Assembly (NCBI RefSeq): GCF_001949145.1
Contig: NW_019091561.1
Span: forward strand, 484,113 to 548,112
DNA length: 64,000 nucleotides
Reading direction: 5' to 3'
DNA from: Acanthaster planci
Taxonomy: Eukaryota; Echinodermata; Asteroidea; Valvatida; Acanthasteridae
Shown: positions 52,901 to 64,000 of the stretch, piece after piece
Position numbering within the stretch: position 1 is the first letter of the stretch
Layout: the number at the start of each line of letters is the position of its first letter
Program-made: the position numbers and the translations under genes
The notes under the pieces: model-generated
Told to the model about the DNA's origin: nothing
What the model saw: only the letters and a program-made list of their open reading frames with translations
Database searches by the model: none

Positions 52901-54960
52901 CGGTGGCTTCACCTTGCCAATCCCGTCCTGATGATCGCCGGGCTTGACTCTTCAGACCTTAACATCAGGGCAGTTATAGTTCCTCCCGCCCCTTTTGTCA
53001 ACCCAGTAACCAGATGAATTAAGGCTGTCCGTCTTCCTCTCGACTTACCAAGCCACCCCAGAGGAGCTTCAAGGGAAGAACTACCAAGCTGCACTACCCC
53101 CTGACCTCCTCGGGGTAAGAGTAGTAGAGATATGAGAGTTCTGGGCCACTTTTTTTCCTGGGTACCTACCCAACCTTAATAATCTCAAAAATCTCTCCCC
53201 TCACTTCCCTCTCCCTCTCACCACCACCACCCCTCACCACCGCCGCTCACACTCTCTTAAAAAATATCATCTGCCCTTATATCAAAGATGCCAAACTAAA
53301 ATCTAGAATGCAAGACCAAAACCAAAACTCTTAAACTGATGTCAATCATGAACAGTGTTTTAATTGTTACGTTTGTAAAAAAAACATTGAATCACAGAAT
53401 GTGACAGATGCTGTTGATTCCTTTTATTGCCAAAACTGCAATTAAATCGACTGATGTATTGCATGTAATAAATGCAATCATTGCAAAAATTATAAGGTTT
53501 CTAAATATTGTGTTAATTGTAAAAACATATACAAATGCAAAAAATTTCATGGTTGTGTTACAGGCTCGGGCAAATCCACTTTGGAATCGTGAAGAATTGA
53601 TTCCAAAATTGGAATCAGAGACATGATTCCACTTTTTTTGAGGAATCGGTTCCCTGAATTGATCGATTCCATTCCTTTGAGATTCGATTCTCAAAAAGAT
53701 CAAACGATTCCAAATGCCCGCCGACTAAATTTCGGTGTGAGTCTTCAAAGAAATGCTCTAAGTAAACCGCAGGCAGCGTCAGCTCGGATACCATGTGGCA
53801 AGTAATACCTACTTGCTTTGTCTGCTAAACCACAAATGGTGCCACGGTTAGGCCACATGGCCTAACCATGCGCACAGCGGGAGACTGGATGTGTGAAGTA
53901 TGTACATGTAAAGTGGCCCCGATTGGAATGCATTGACATTGTTCCATTTGTAGCACCTAGTGTTGGTTTGTATTCATGTATTCATTCCATAGTGTGTTGC
54001 TTTTGGAATTACATCTATCGGTATGACATCGCAGCCGCGATGACATAGTAATTGTTCAGCCCTCTCATTTTTATTGGAAATTTGTAATAAAACATGGACA
54101 GAATCGGTGAGTTTCTGTCTTTTTTTGTTGGCAAAACTTATTAAAGCCCTGTGGCCTTTTTGTTGGTAATTGCCTTTTTTTAAAAAAAAATTTCAGAATG
54201 GGATGAGGTTACACATAGACAGCTCTCATAGTGAACTTAAAGGTTCCCGTAAAAGTAAAGTACTCCTAATTCCTAGATAATGGTACTCCTGATCTTCTGA
54301 TTATTTTCTGAAAATGTGAATAAAAATTTGAAAGGAAAGTATGAGCAATTAAAAGTTGTGTCTATTTTGTTGTAATTGTTTGTCCAGCAACTTTGTGTTT
54401 GGGCGGATTTATGGGGTTGAGCAATCGGGCGACCGAGTACTCCTAAAATATCTAAAAGATGCGAAAGTTATTTTTTTGTGGGTCCCGAGTCACCATGTTG
54501 ACATATACATGTAAAATACTGTGGTTTGGGGGAAACTAATTTTATCTTGCTGTTTACTCTCATTACCTCATGTTTCAGCCAAGTTTCGGCTGGGTTCAAA
54601 TAAATTAACCTATCAAGCTGTAACAAACTCAAGGATAAACTATTATAAGGGAAACTAGTGCCCCCGTTTACATTGCTGGCTATCACCTAGTTTTATGACC
54701 GTACTTGTTGCAAGTACATGTATGAATAAGTCGTCAGAGGAAAGTAAGAATTATATGGATGATTCTTCTCATGCAATACGCAACAACTACATGTGTGACT
54801 TTGTCTGAACATCTGATAGAAAAAGGTCTGTAGCCAAAGAAAGGGGCTTCTAGCCCAATATGGAGATTGTTTGGTTTTCAAGCAAAACCTGATGAGTCCA
54901 CTAAGATTCTGGATGCAACCAAGGTGGTTTGTGCGCTGCCAAGCTGTCTTACCGTTCCAG
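52901..54960. other. Intronic stretch without a supported gene
   Basis: Contains a CCACCACC-rich segment near 53215-53250 and repeated GGAATC/GATTCC words at about 53580-53720. No coding signal accepted. Confidence 0.4.
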
Positions 54961-55083
54961 CATTAGTGTGAAAAGTAATCACCCAGCAGAATCATGTTCG
55001 CTAGTCAAGTCTGAGGAGGAAAACCGACCATCTCAAAATCGAAACCTCGTTCCAGCGAACAGCAACCACAGCAGTCAATTTGG
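54961..55083 (+). CDS. Host gene exon 5
   Basis: Acceptor CTTACCGTTCCAG|C and donor TTTGG|GTGAGT. With one base completing the exon 4 codon it reads DISVKSNHPAESCSLV..., then SEEENRPSQNRNLVPANSNH, open to the end. The two other frames stop within the first four codons. It leaves two bases (GG). Disordered, Ser/Asn-rich. Confidence 0.7.
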
Positions 55084-55400
55084 GTGAGTAAATTAAGTAG
55101 TATTGCCATTAATTTTGATTTGGGTATAATATCAAATAAATGTAACTGTAAAAAAATTATTACTGCTTTCACGAGAGTAATGAAATGTAACACAAAAATG
55201 TAATAAAGTTATATTTCCATTGAAGTTGCATTCCTATGCACTTAACAGTTTCACGGTTTGTTTGTACCTTAACATAAATCTTTTTAAATTATTGCAAATG
55301 TCCAAAATGCACGCAAGTGAAAACATTTTAATTATTGAATACCAATAATCTCTGCTTTCATGTACTATTATAGTTGTTAATAATCACATTTCCTTTTTTT

Positions 55401-55520
55401 CTAAAACAGGGACATTTCCAGACAATAACACCATATAGCGCAACGTCAGATCGCCAGAAGAAATTGACTACCGCGTTGGACAACTACGTATTCCATTACA
55501 GAAAACATCTCACCTCTGTT
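55401..55520 (+). pseudogene. hAT transposase N-terminal scrap
   Basis: A frame reading ITPYSATSDRQKKLTTALDN resembles the S..RQ..LT.AL segment that follows the BED finger in hAT/ZBED transposases. It quickly loses similarity. Not part of the 60.6-62.8 kb hAT copy. Confidence 0.35.
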
Positions 55521-55754
55521 TACCTACATTTGCATAACAGCGCGCATGTGCATCAAACCTCGCTGAAAAAGGTTGCCCAAGCCACACCCTCCGTGCCCAC
55601 TGAATGTCCCCCCATAAAAGGCTGGGTAGCACTAAGACTTGTTCTAGTTTTTTTTTTCAGCTGCTCGTGTAGTCGACATCATGTGAATTTAGTATACAAT
55701 AGAGTTTCGAGTTTACATGCAACCTCGCTATTTTCTATGTAAAAATTACAGAGA

Positions 55755-56294
55755 CCGCCAAAACCCAAACACAGGACTGGAAGTTCTATCTATAGTTCAA
55801 GCCACGTTCCAGGCAAATCCCCCGGTTCCTCCAAGCCTGATCAGCTCTCCAAGCATGTCATTTCCACCGTGTCGACCGAGTCTACGCTGCCGTGTTTTAT
55901 GAGTGGAAATTCCCCGGGGCCGAGCCCGCGACCGGCACCTAACAGGGCTTCTCCCCGGCAGGTTCCGCACACCTTCGGTAGCCTAAGTGAGCATGTGGCA
56001 GCAGCAGAGTCCAACGTCCAGGTGTGTGCGGAACAGCGGGGCCCAGCGCTCGATGCAGCACAGTCATCTGAATGTCCAACCATCCCCGCTTGGTCACAGA
56101 AGCCCGGGGCACCACCACCACCTCAAGTCAGCAGCACATTTTTAGCCACGTGGATGACAACCTTTTTATTGCAGGTACAGGTTAGACCCTACAGCTTCAA
56201 CCTCGTTCTCATTCAAGTGCTTGGCCTTACTCTTCAAACGACTCTAGCCCATCGGTACTACGAGCATCCAGATTTCTCAGCAGTGTTTCCGTAG
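55755..56294 (+). CDS. Candidate further exon of the host gene (or independent ORF)
   Basis: Preceded by an acceptor (AAAAATTACAG|A). One frame is open for 180 codons to 56294 and is Ser/Pro/Ala-rich (SSIYSSSHVPGKSPGSSKPD), with internal donor-like CAG|GTGTGT and CAG|GTACAG. That frame is phase 0, whereas exon 5 leaves two bases. The phase-matching frame reads GDRQNPNTGLEVLS and stops after 50 codons at 55900. So either the gene ends here, or a short unseen exon intervenes. Confidence 0.35.
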   Translation, partial: PPKPKHRTGSSIYSSSHVPGKSPGSSKPDQLSKHVISTVSTESTLPCFMSGNSPGPSPRPAPNRASPRQVPHTFGSLSEHVAAAESNVQVCAEQRGPALDAAQSSECPTIPAWSQKPGAPPPPQVSSTFLATWMTTFLLQVQVRPYSFNLVLIQVLGLTLQTTLAHRYYEHPDFSAVFP

Positions 56295-59220
56295 AACTAT
56301 TCTTGTTTTCTCCAGCAGATTCCCTCACCCTTTGCAAAAGCACACAATGTAACTGTCTCCATGAATCGTGGAACTATTTTTCGGCATCGTTCTGCCAACT
56401 GCCATACCATGCTACCCGTCCAAGCAGTAGGCCTACCATCGCACGGGACTTCAGCGCGATGTTCTTGCCTGTTCACGGCCTCGCTCCCACTCGTTGGATC
56501 ATGGTGGAATCGACATCCGTTTCCCCGTTGACACTTGGGGGTCGGTGGTCAGAACCCTTTCCCCTGTCATTTATCCTCTGATAAGATGGCCTCCTTTTTC
56601 CTTAGCTGGCTAATCTATCACTTACATTGATGACAGAAGTACATGTAGGTAAGCTTCAATCATTTTTTCAATCTTTTTTTTCCAATCGTGCCTTATTTAC
56701 ATGTCCTGTCTTATCGTCAGGTGATTGTAGGGATTTTGGCACTTGTGCATGTATGCCTACCTCAAAATAGATTTTTGATTGTGTCATGGGGATTAGATCC
56801 TGTTCTCCCTCGTTGACCGATGTGCTCCTCGACCGATGTGCTCCTCAACCTTTGTGGAGCAGTTCTATTCACAGTAATCTCTGTGTTTTTTGGGCCAACA
56901 GACCTAGCTACCCTCTCTTACTGCCCAGAATATTTTTGTATTCTGCTTGGTACCAGTACATTTATTTCCTTTACTCACTTGTTGCCTAGTTCTTGGCATC
57001 AGAACTTAATGCGGTCAATTGGGTCCCGATACACTACATGCATGTACAGTCTCAAGACTACTTCAGGTTTGGAAGATTATTCAATCTTCTGCAACTGTAA
57101 TAGTTCTAATTCCACTGAAGCTGCTGTCATTAGTCTCCTTTGCCTTACGTTTGCCCTTAGAGCTTCAGTCTGTAGGGACTCCCGTACTCAAATTTAACTT
57201 GCAACACTGCATTTTCCTGCTCTATGGTGTCACTTTTTGGTTCAAGTTGGACCCTTCGGTTCAAGGTCTTCCAGCAGGGTTCGTGTGTGCATTCTGTGAC
57301 TTGACATGTGCAGACCATTCTTGAGTATATTTGGCTGCGCCTTTTTCAGTGTGTTCCTTGTACAATCTTTAGGTGCCTTCCATACATGTATGTTCATTCC
57401 AGGTGCGTTGCATGCTGGCTTGTTCGTGCATTCACTTTCTCAGAACTTGCACTCTTGCACTTTGCAGCCCCCCGTTAGGGTTGCTCCAGGAGCTATTTTG
57501 TCCAGCACGCCGCATGGGATGCAAGTTTTGTCGCGCTCGGGTAGAGTGCCTTAGCTTGCACACCCTTATTTTGAGTTATAATCACTTTCCTTATTGCAGC
57601 TCTAGCCCTTGCTCTGCCTCGCCTCCCCTACAAAGAATTATATAGTCGCTGGGTAGGCGCCTCGTACTCAGTGTGTTTCTTGAGCAAGGTTCATGTTGCA
57701 GTGGTGCATAATGTTGGACCTGCAGCATCCCCTTTTGGTTACCATTTGCCTTCCACTTTATTTCTGTGTTATGAACTGGCTGCCTTTGTACTGTACTTTA
57801 GTTATGATAGCCTTTGGATGTCTAGGTGTCATGCTAGTCTTCCTGCACTTCCCCAACATGTCCACGTTGCAGTTGTACAGGCTCCTTCACAGTATTTGCC
57901 CCCTTTCCCTGCATTCATTTGTTCCTCAAGGTTGTTTCCTTAGCATGTCCCCACAAATTTCATTAGCACAGCTCTAGGTTTCCGTCTAATTCTCGGCTTC
58001 CATGAGATTAGACGCTATATGTTCTTGTACGTGTGACCTGGGTTGACCTCTTTCGCCTTGGGTTCCCATAGTGGTTACTTAACTGCCACAAGTTGTACAT
58101 TAGGACTTCAGTTGCTTGTAATTCTTGGGCATTGTCAACTGTACACTTAGGTTGCTTAAGGCAGGTTTTTTTATTACCTTCATGAGTCTTGGTTGTCATC
58201 GTCCCATTTCATGCCATACATTCCATAAAACACGTGCATACAAGATACATGTAGTACAGGTAGTTTTGGGTTCCTTGTGATCAGTGTTGGAATCAACAGT
58301 GCCCATACAACAGCACAGTCTATAATGGGTACTTAGTAAGGCCCAAGCCTTCCTTACTGGTTTATTTTTGGACAGCCATTCATTATAACTACTCGGCTTA
58401 CTTCATATTGTGTTAACTTCCTTTGGTTTTACAGCACAAATATGCACAAGTGCCCACAGTCACTCTTGTGCATGTATTTTCTACATGGAACACAAACATG
58501 CACAGGTTCAGTCTATACATAGTAGGTTGCCAGCACAAAATGACCAAGGGTCTTTTGTGCAGTCCTTTGGTTTACTGCACAATTACGCACATGAAACAGT
58601 GAAGCACAGTTGTTGGACATTGCACAAAAGTGCAATCTGTTATTCATGTGAGGGTCTGTTGGTGCAGTGCACAACACAAAACAGCTGTGCTTCTTTGAGG
58701 TGTTTACCAAGTGACCCGAAGAGCGACTTCACCTTGGGGGGGTTGGCAATATCAAAGTTAGCGCCCTCTTTATATGACGGCCACACACATTTTCATAACG
58801 GCCTGGGTGCCATCTCAGTTGGCCTCCTTGCCCTTCCAGTATTTTGTGAGGTTGTATTTGAGGTGTAGTGGCCTTTGCCCTGCTACAGCTATGGCTAAAG
58901 CCTTCTGTCAGATAACATTACTTGAGGCCCTCCACCTCTAGACCACCAGCAGGATGGACCTTTGCCATTTTGGTATTGTTTCTCTCTTCAAGCCAACCAC
59001 CGGACAGAGGAAGACTTCTTCGGTTGGGGCCTCACCACAGGGCAACTTCATTCCCAAAGATTGATCCCTTCATTTGTTGTTCAATCTCAGTTAGGGAAAC
59101 TTGTGCCATTTGCTTGTTAGAGGCAGAGGTTTCAGGGATGTCCCATAATTTTATCCCTTCATTTTTGCTCAACCACAGTGAGGGGAATTCAATAAGGGGT
59201 ACTTCCAGTTATTTGTGGGA
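56295..59220. other. Unresolved stretch
   Basis: Many medium open frames in all three + frames, pyrimidine-rich and without recognisable motifs. It may be old retrotransposon sequence. No gene supported. Confidence 0.3.
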
Positions 59221-59262
59221 ATAGGCCTGTGCCGGGTACCCGGGTACCCACCCGTTGACATC
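59221..59262. repeat. CGGGTACCCGGGTACCC palindromic block
   Basis: GGCCTGTGCCGGGTACCCGG and a second GGGTACCC half, with another GAGTACCCG 50 bp on. Ends of this type occur on some hAT elements, but no matching right end was found. Confidence 0.4.
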
Positions 59263-60605
59263 AAAACCTGGTTCCTTTTTTCAGTGCCGAGTACCCGTAA
59301 TGTAAAAAAAAAACCAACTCTAAAATGTTGACTGTAATAGTTAAGGACAGACTTGGTGAAAAATCACTGTGCTGCTGAAAAACTCATTCCCGCGATCACA
59401 ACAACGGTTCAGAGATCGACAGAGCCCTGCACTTTTGCATTTCCAAACCTCAATGTAACCGAGGCCGAAGAAATTATTTCGTCTTCGTGTAAGGTGGTTG
59501 CGTCGTTGATGTACACTTCCATAACTGCCACTTACAAACACGGTTGGCCTATAATTCCCTTTGTGCTGAAATAGTAGGCTAATTTATAAGAATTAATTGT
59601 TTTTTATCCAATAAAACAATAGAAATGAAAATTACTTTATTTCGGGACAAGCGGGATTGATGACGGAGCGAGACTGGACCTTCGTAACACTGCAGCAGTA
59701 TAGCGACACACTTGTGGTAAGTAGCGATCAACCACAAATCATGCAGTTGATCGACCTGTTATTATTGGATGTTAACCAATGCACCGAATACACTAAGTAT
59801 ACACAAAAAGCCAGAGAAACAGTGTAGTGTTTGAAGTGTAGACGTACTAATAAATATGCACGTCTGTCGTAGTCGATGTTGTTTTTTAGAATCAATGTTC
59901 CTGTAAATTAAAAGTAAAATCAATTTCATGAGTGATTCAGTGGATGACAAATTTAAAAAGAAAATGCAGTGCAGGAAGGATGTTTTGTGCATATAAGCAT
60001 TTCAAAATTAAGTTTTCAAGGTTCAAGTTCATTCTACGAAACTGGAGAAGTTGTTTCCAATAAAACAAAATAAAAGTGGAAATTTGTCCGGAAAAGGGAG
60101 AATTTTTTTTTGTCTAACAGGCACGCTGTTGACGGGTTGATATTACTGTTAATGATATAATCAGCCATTTCAAAGGTATAATGGTCGAAGTACATTTAGG
60201 GCGTACTATGGGAAAATCTCGATAACTGGAAGCTGAGGGGATAAAATTAAAGTTATCCTAAAAATTTCTTCCCCATTGAACTAAACCATTTTCGATACTT
60301 TTAATGCCTTTCTGAACCGTTCTTTGCGGAGATATATTTATACATGGAAGGCTTTTGGCATGTATGAAGTATGTCTTTAAGATAAAAGGGAGTTCTGACT
60401 AGACTAGGGCATCTTCAGGAACTCTCTTCAAAGTGCCACCAGAGGTTGTTTTGTGGTAAATGCAGGTGTTACAACTTAGGCGGGGCCAAATGACCATTCC
60501 CATGACAGAGTTTCTTATGCGTGGAAGTTAGACTTCGATGTCCCATTATATCGTGCAACTTAATGCAGAATTGCACACATCACCATACCACGTTGTATAA
60601 GTCAA
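59263..60605. other. Flank of the hAT element
   Basis: No gene supported; AT-rich. The 5' terminus of the hAT element should lie here. Confidence 0.35.
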
Positions 60606-62797
60606 GTATGGACCCACTTTGAAAAAGTTGGGCCCAAATCAGTGGAATGTAAAATTTGTGGGGCGGCTCAACCAGCTCCTTGTTAAAACACCTAACCAAC
60701 AAACATCCAATGTCCGGCCTGTCATGCTCATCGAGTGCATCGTCATCATTGGGTCAACAGTCATTAGCAGGTTTTTTCTCTAAGCGTGAGTGCAGCATGG
60801 CTAGATGCAAACAGATTTCGCACCTCTTGGCAGAGATGATGGCTATTGACTGTCTTCCAGTGTCAATTGTCATGGGTCACGGACGTAAACAACTTCTAAA
60901 CTTCCTGGAGCCCGGTTACTATGTGCTGTCACAAAAAAGCATCATGTCTCGTCTTCACCAAATGTTTGAAGAAAAGAAAAGAGAGCCTAAAGCTGCCCTT
61001 TCTCGTGCAGACTGGGTAGCCCTAACAACAAACTGCTGGACTTCAACAAGTCAAGAGGGTTTTATGACAGTAACAGTACACTTTTTGTCAGAGGATCGGT
61101 CCTGTATGTCTGCAGTTCTGGACACCTCTCCGGTCACAGCACCAGCAAACTTGACAGAGGGAAGAGGACCTGATCCCGAAGCCCACACTGAACAAGATTC
61201 TGTAACTGCCACTCAGCCCCAGCGCCACACTGCTGTTGCTCTTGCAGCCCAACTTGGCCGAAACATCACGGACTGAGAGGCAAATGGGAAAGTTTCGGCA
61301 ATGGTGCACGACAATGCAGCAAATGTTAAGGACCTTGGAATAAGAAATGACACACTCGATGTTGGTTGCGCTGCGCATAAGTTGCAGCTATGTATCAATA
61401 AGGCATTTAATGCCTCGAGAAACGTCTCAGCTGTAATTGCAGGAGTGAGCTGGCTTGTCGGACATTTCCGACGAAGCACCCTTGCAACAAAAGCGCTGGA
61501 ACTGAAGCAACAATCTATGGAGGTGCCAAAACATTGTTTAGTTCAGTCGGTCCAAACTCGTTGGAACTTGACATACAAGATGTTGCAAGTGACCAATGAA
61601 CAATGCGACCTTGAGATAACCAAGTTGACAGATGCCTCCACGCTTGAGCTGACCAACGCACAGTTGTTCCTAAATTTCATGATTACATTTAGGTGGCAAT
61701 GACTTGTCTGTCATATGAAAGTAATGCTTGTAGCAGTTGCATCTACCCCATTGTCCAAGGATTGAAGGGCCATCTGAAGTAAGATGAAACAGCCTGTCCC
61801 CCAGTACAAGTGTTCACGAAAGCGGTCTGTGACAACCTAGATAAGAGGTAATTTTTTCAATATAAGTAAAACTATCGTCGACAATATTTCAGGGACAAGA
61901 AACTCTTTCGAAAAGGATGGTCATGGGCCATGGTATGCCTTAGAAAGTTAGAAGTGAATATTTTTGGCAAGTTGTTTGAATGCATGCTCGATTACACGAG
62001 ACAAACTGTGCGGAAACTTCCTGTGTAGGCCTTATTTCCAAACCAAAGTGTAACGCTGATCTGACCAGTAACCACAATTTACATTCTTTCAACAACAGAG
62101 ATGCCGCCTTCCGCTTCACCCGTCAATCTGCCTGAAAAGTGGTGCCATCTGGTTTCATTTTGAGGGTGAAAGCGTATGTTCACTGCTTGTTATGAGTTGA
62201 GTGGCAGTGAATCAAATTTATTTGCTTTATTGTTTTCTTCATAGGTTCAGTGGTGATATGGTTGACGTGCCATTACTGACTTCAGCGTTGGACCCGCGAT
62301 ATAAAAACCTGGAATTTTTAAGGAGAACACAGTGGGATGCCACAACAGATGCAGTACGAGAGATGTTACAAGAACTCGATGTGATACCCCCCACAGAGCG
62401 GCAGCAAGAGGACTTAGAGCCAGAGTAAGCAGAGGCGTCAGCGATGAATTTTCTGCTAAGCGGTGATGTACCATCACAATCCATCATGGAAGCAGAATGT
62501 GAAAGGAGTTCAGAACCAGAACACTCCCGAGAAGAGGAGTATGAACATTTCCTTCAACTGAAACAAGCCGGGGTCAGTACTGATTCCTGCAAATGGTGGT
62601 TCACGAATTCAGAGCGCTTTCCCACCCTGTCTAAATTAGCTCGAAAATTACTCTGCATACCAGCTACGTCTGTCCCTTCTGAGAGGGTATTTTCAACTGC
62701 AGGGAATGTAGTGTCGGCAAAGAGGAGTTGCTTGAAGGCAGAAAATGTCAATATGTTAGTTTTTCTCGCGCAGAACTCAAAGTTAAAGCATAAGTAG
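60606..62797 (+). pseudogene. BED-finger hAT transposase (ZBED-like), decayed, with intron
   Basis: A BED finger (VWTHFEKVGPKSVECKICG ... LLKHLTNKH) is broken by a one-base shift at about 60660. The transposase follows: KQISHLLAEMMAIDCLPVSI, FEEKKREPKAALSRADWVAL, TTNCWTS where the first catalytic Asp is expected, VHDNAANVKDLG with the second Asp, CAAHKLQLCIN, TRWNLTYKML, LTSALDPRYKNLEFL, and the C-terminal dimerisation domain (KWWFTNSERFPTLSKLARKL ... ATSVPSERVFSTAGNVVS). An in-frame TGA at 61274-61276, a break at about 61700 and a TAA near 61770 disrupt it. Asp to Asn at the first catalytic position would be inactivating. Confidence 0.85.
61848..62244 (+). other. Intron within the hAT transposase gene
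   Basis: GTAATTTTTTC donor and TTTTCTTCATAG acceptor, 397 nt. Splicing joins CDNLDKR to FSGDMVDVPLLTSAL in frame, as expected for a hAT protein. Confidence 0.7.
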
Positions 62798-64000
62798 TAC
62801 ACCTGGCAGGCTCACCAAATGCCTCAGTGCCGATCTCTTCCTGTTTCCCCCTCAAACCCCAGATATTGCGTCTCTGTTATACATGTACACGTAGGTGCAC
62901 TTTAAACGGTACATCGTGCATGCAGTAATTCCACGTTGATTGTTGTGCCCTAATTCCAACCCTGGAACCACACATGGTTTATTTTCAATTCAATCAGATC
63001 CAGTCATCCATAATTAGAAATAGTCATCTGTCCATATGATTTTCTTCTGTATCAAACATTCAAACCACCGAAAACGTTGGCGGGCAAAAGGCTCCAACTA
63101 GTTTCTCGTTTTGTCTCCTTTTTTGAACGGAGTTTTAGAAATAAAACATACGTTTATGGAAAATATTTGCATTGTGTGCGCCAAGAATTATTTGGAAGGG
63201 GGCTTTCCCCGCATTTGTTTTATCCCCACTGAACTTTACCCTCGCATTAAATAACTTTACAAACCACACACATGTCAGTTCTGAACAAAATAAAAAAAAT
63301 TCTCTGTCTGCGCTATTTTTGGTCACACAAAAAAGTCCAAAAATCAAACGGATTCACTGCATACTGCTAGACGCTCTGTGTCTCGCCTAAGGTCTTTTCT
63401 TCCCATGTTTACCTGAAATAATTACCTGAGTTCCCTCTCCCTGCAGCTTTTTTGCTATAATCAGCCAGAATTCTGGGCTGTATTTTTGTCGGTGTGACGA
63501 TTAAAAACAAGCATTTCATTTGCTTCATCATGACTGTAGACAGTTTGGCTATAACCAGACACGTTTTGTTGGTGTCGTGAGTTGACAATAAACACACAAA
63601 TTCTCTGTTTTTAATGATTCCAGATGCGACTAAAAATAGCTTTATACAGCTCTGCCAATTTACATGTACGTACAATGGCAGTGTTCAGCTAAAAGAAAAC
63701 AGTTCTTGCTTGCCTTGCCATATGGTTTCGTGCAGCCAAACAAAATTTAATACACCCATGACGTAGCACTGGTTTGGTCCACACGTGACACAATCAGCGC
63801 TCACCATTCCATTTATGCATGTGCGCGCATGCATTCCGTGTACTGTCATGTTTGTGGCCATGCAATTCACATCTGGCACATTTTCTTGTGTACTTCGGCC
63901 AGTAGCTGGTGCGTTGGTTTTTTACAGATCGTCTCCTTTTCTCAGTTTTTATGCTCCTCGTCAAACAGTATTTGGTGTTTCATACACTCTCTGAATAACT
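62798..64000. other. Right-hand flank, no supported gene
   Basis: AT-rich; no repeat or gene recognised beyond TACATGT motifs. Confidence 0.4.

Noticed and set aside
55401-55440. Possible host exon after TTTCTAAAACAG
   Set aside because: The phase required by exon 5 hits TAA after six codons; the open frame resembles hAT transposase instead.

Overview
This window looks like intronic and flanking DNA from the nuclear genome of a marine invertebrate; I cannot name the species. Exons are short and bounded by GT/AG sites, introns are long, and palindromic (TACATG)n runs are scattered throughout. The transposon mix (Polinton/Maverick, Ngaro and DIRS retrotransposons, Penelope-like, gypsy, LINE, piggyBac, hAT, a RAG1-N-terminus-like gene) is typical of lancelets, hemichordates, sea urchins and molluscs. 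Nothing bacterial was seen.

A split host gene appears to run on the + strand through most of the window. Five candidate exons (7889-7972, 10709-10875, 35220-35337, 49788-49921, 54961-55083) have good splice sites. Exons 4 and 5 are each open only in the frame left by the preceding exon. A serine/proline-rich sixth exon near 55755 is possible. I do not recognise the protein, and its introns are filled with transposons.

Region by region. 0-5.1 kb: two direct copies of a 1.6-kb module encoding a WW plus PC4/SUB1 protein; between them lie a piggyBac-like transposase split by a 290-bp foldback element, and a Penelope-like remnant. 5.4-6.8 kb: gypsy RT/RNase H joined to a Polinton polymerase fragment. 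8.4-9.3 kb: a 901-bp foldback element. 13.8-23.6 kb: a decayed Polinton/Maverick with capsid, packaging ATPase, integrase, protein-primed PolB and an HNH protein; its PolB carries a 1250-bp insertion with a TTA target duplication. 24.9-25.2 kb: a cluster of GGGATCCC palindromes. 25.2-28 kb: a same-strand set of small virus-like genes. 28.07-29.6 kb: a two-exon pseudogene resembling the N-terminal half of RAG1. 36.6 kb: a tRNA-derived SINE. 37.5-38.1 kb: a LINE endonuclease fragment.

38.7-43 kb holds a nearly full Ngaro-type tyrosine-recombinase retrotransposon (gag, RT/RNase H, recombinase, SGNH hydrolase). Its frames are open, but one key catalytic residue is altered in each of three enzymes, always by a change explicable as G to A on the coding strand. 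43.7-47.7 kb: a third Polinton polymerase fragment cut by a LINE. 51.2-52.9 kb: a DIRS-like gag. 60.6-62.8 kb: a BED/hAT transposase pseudogene with a recognisable intron.

Almost all mobile genes are decayed. The window reads as a transposon graveyard in which later insertions (foldback elements, LINE, MITE) sit inside earlier ones. Family assignments are from recognised motifs and remembered family consensus; no database search was run.
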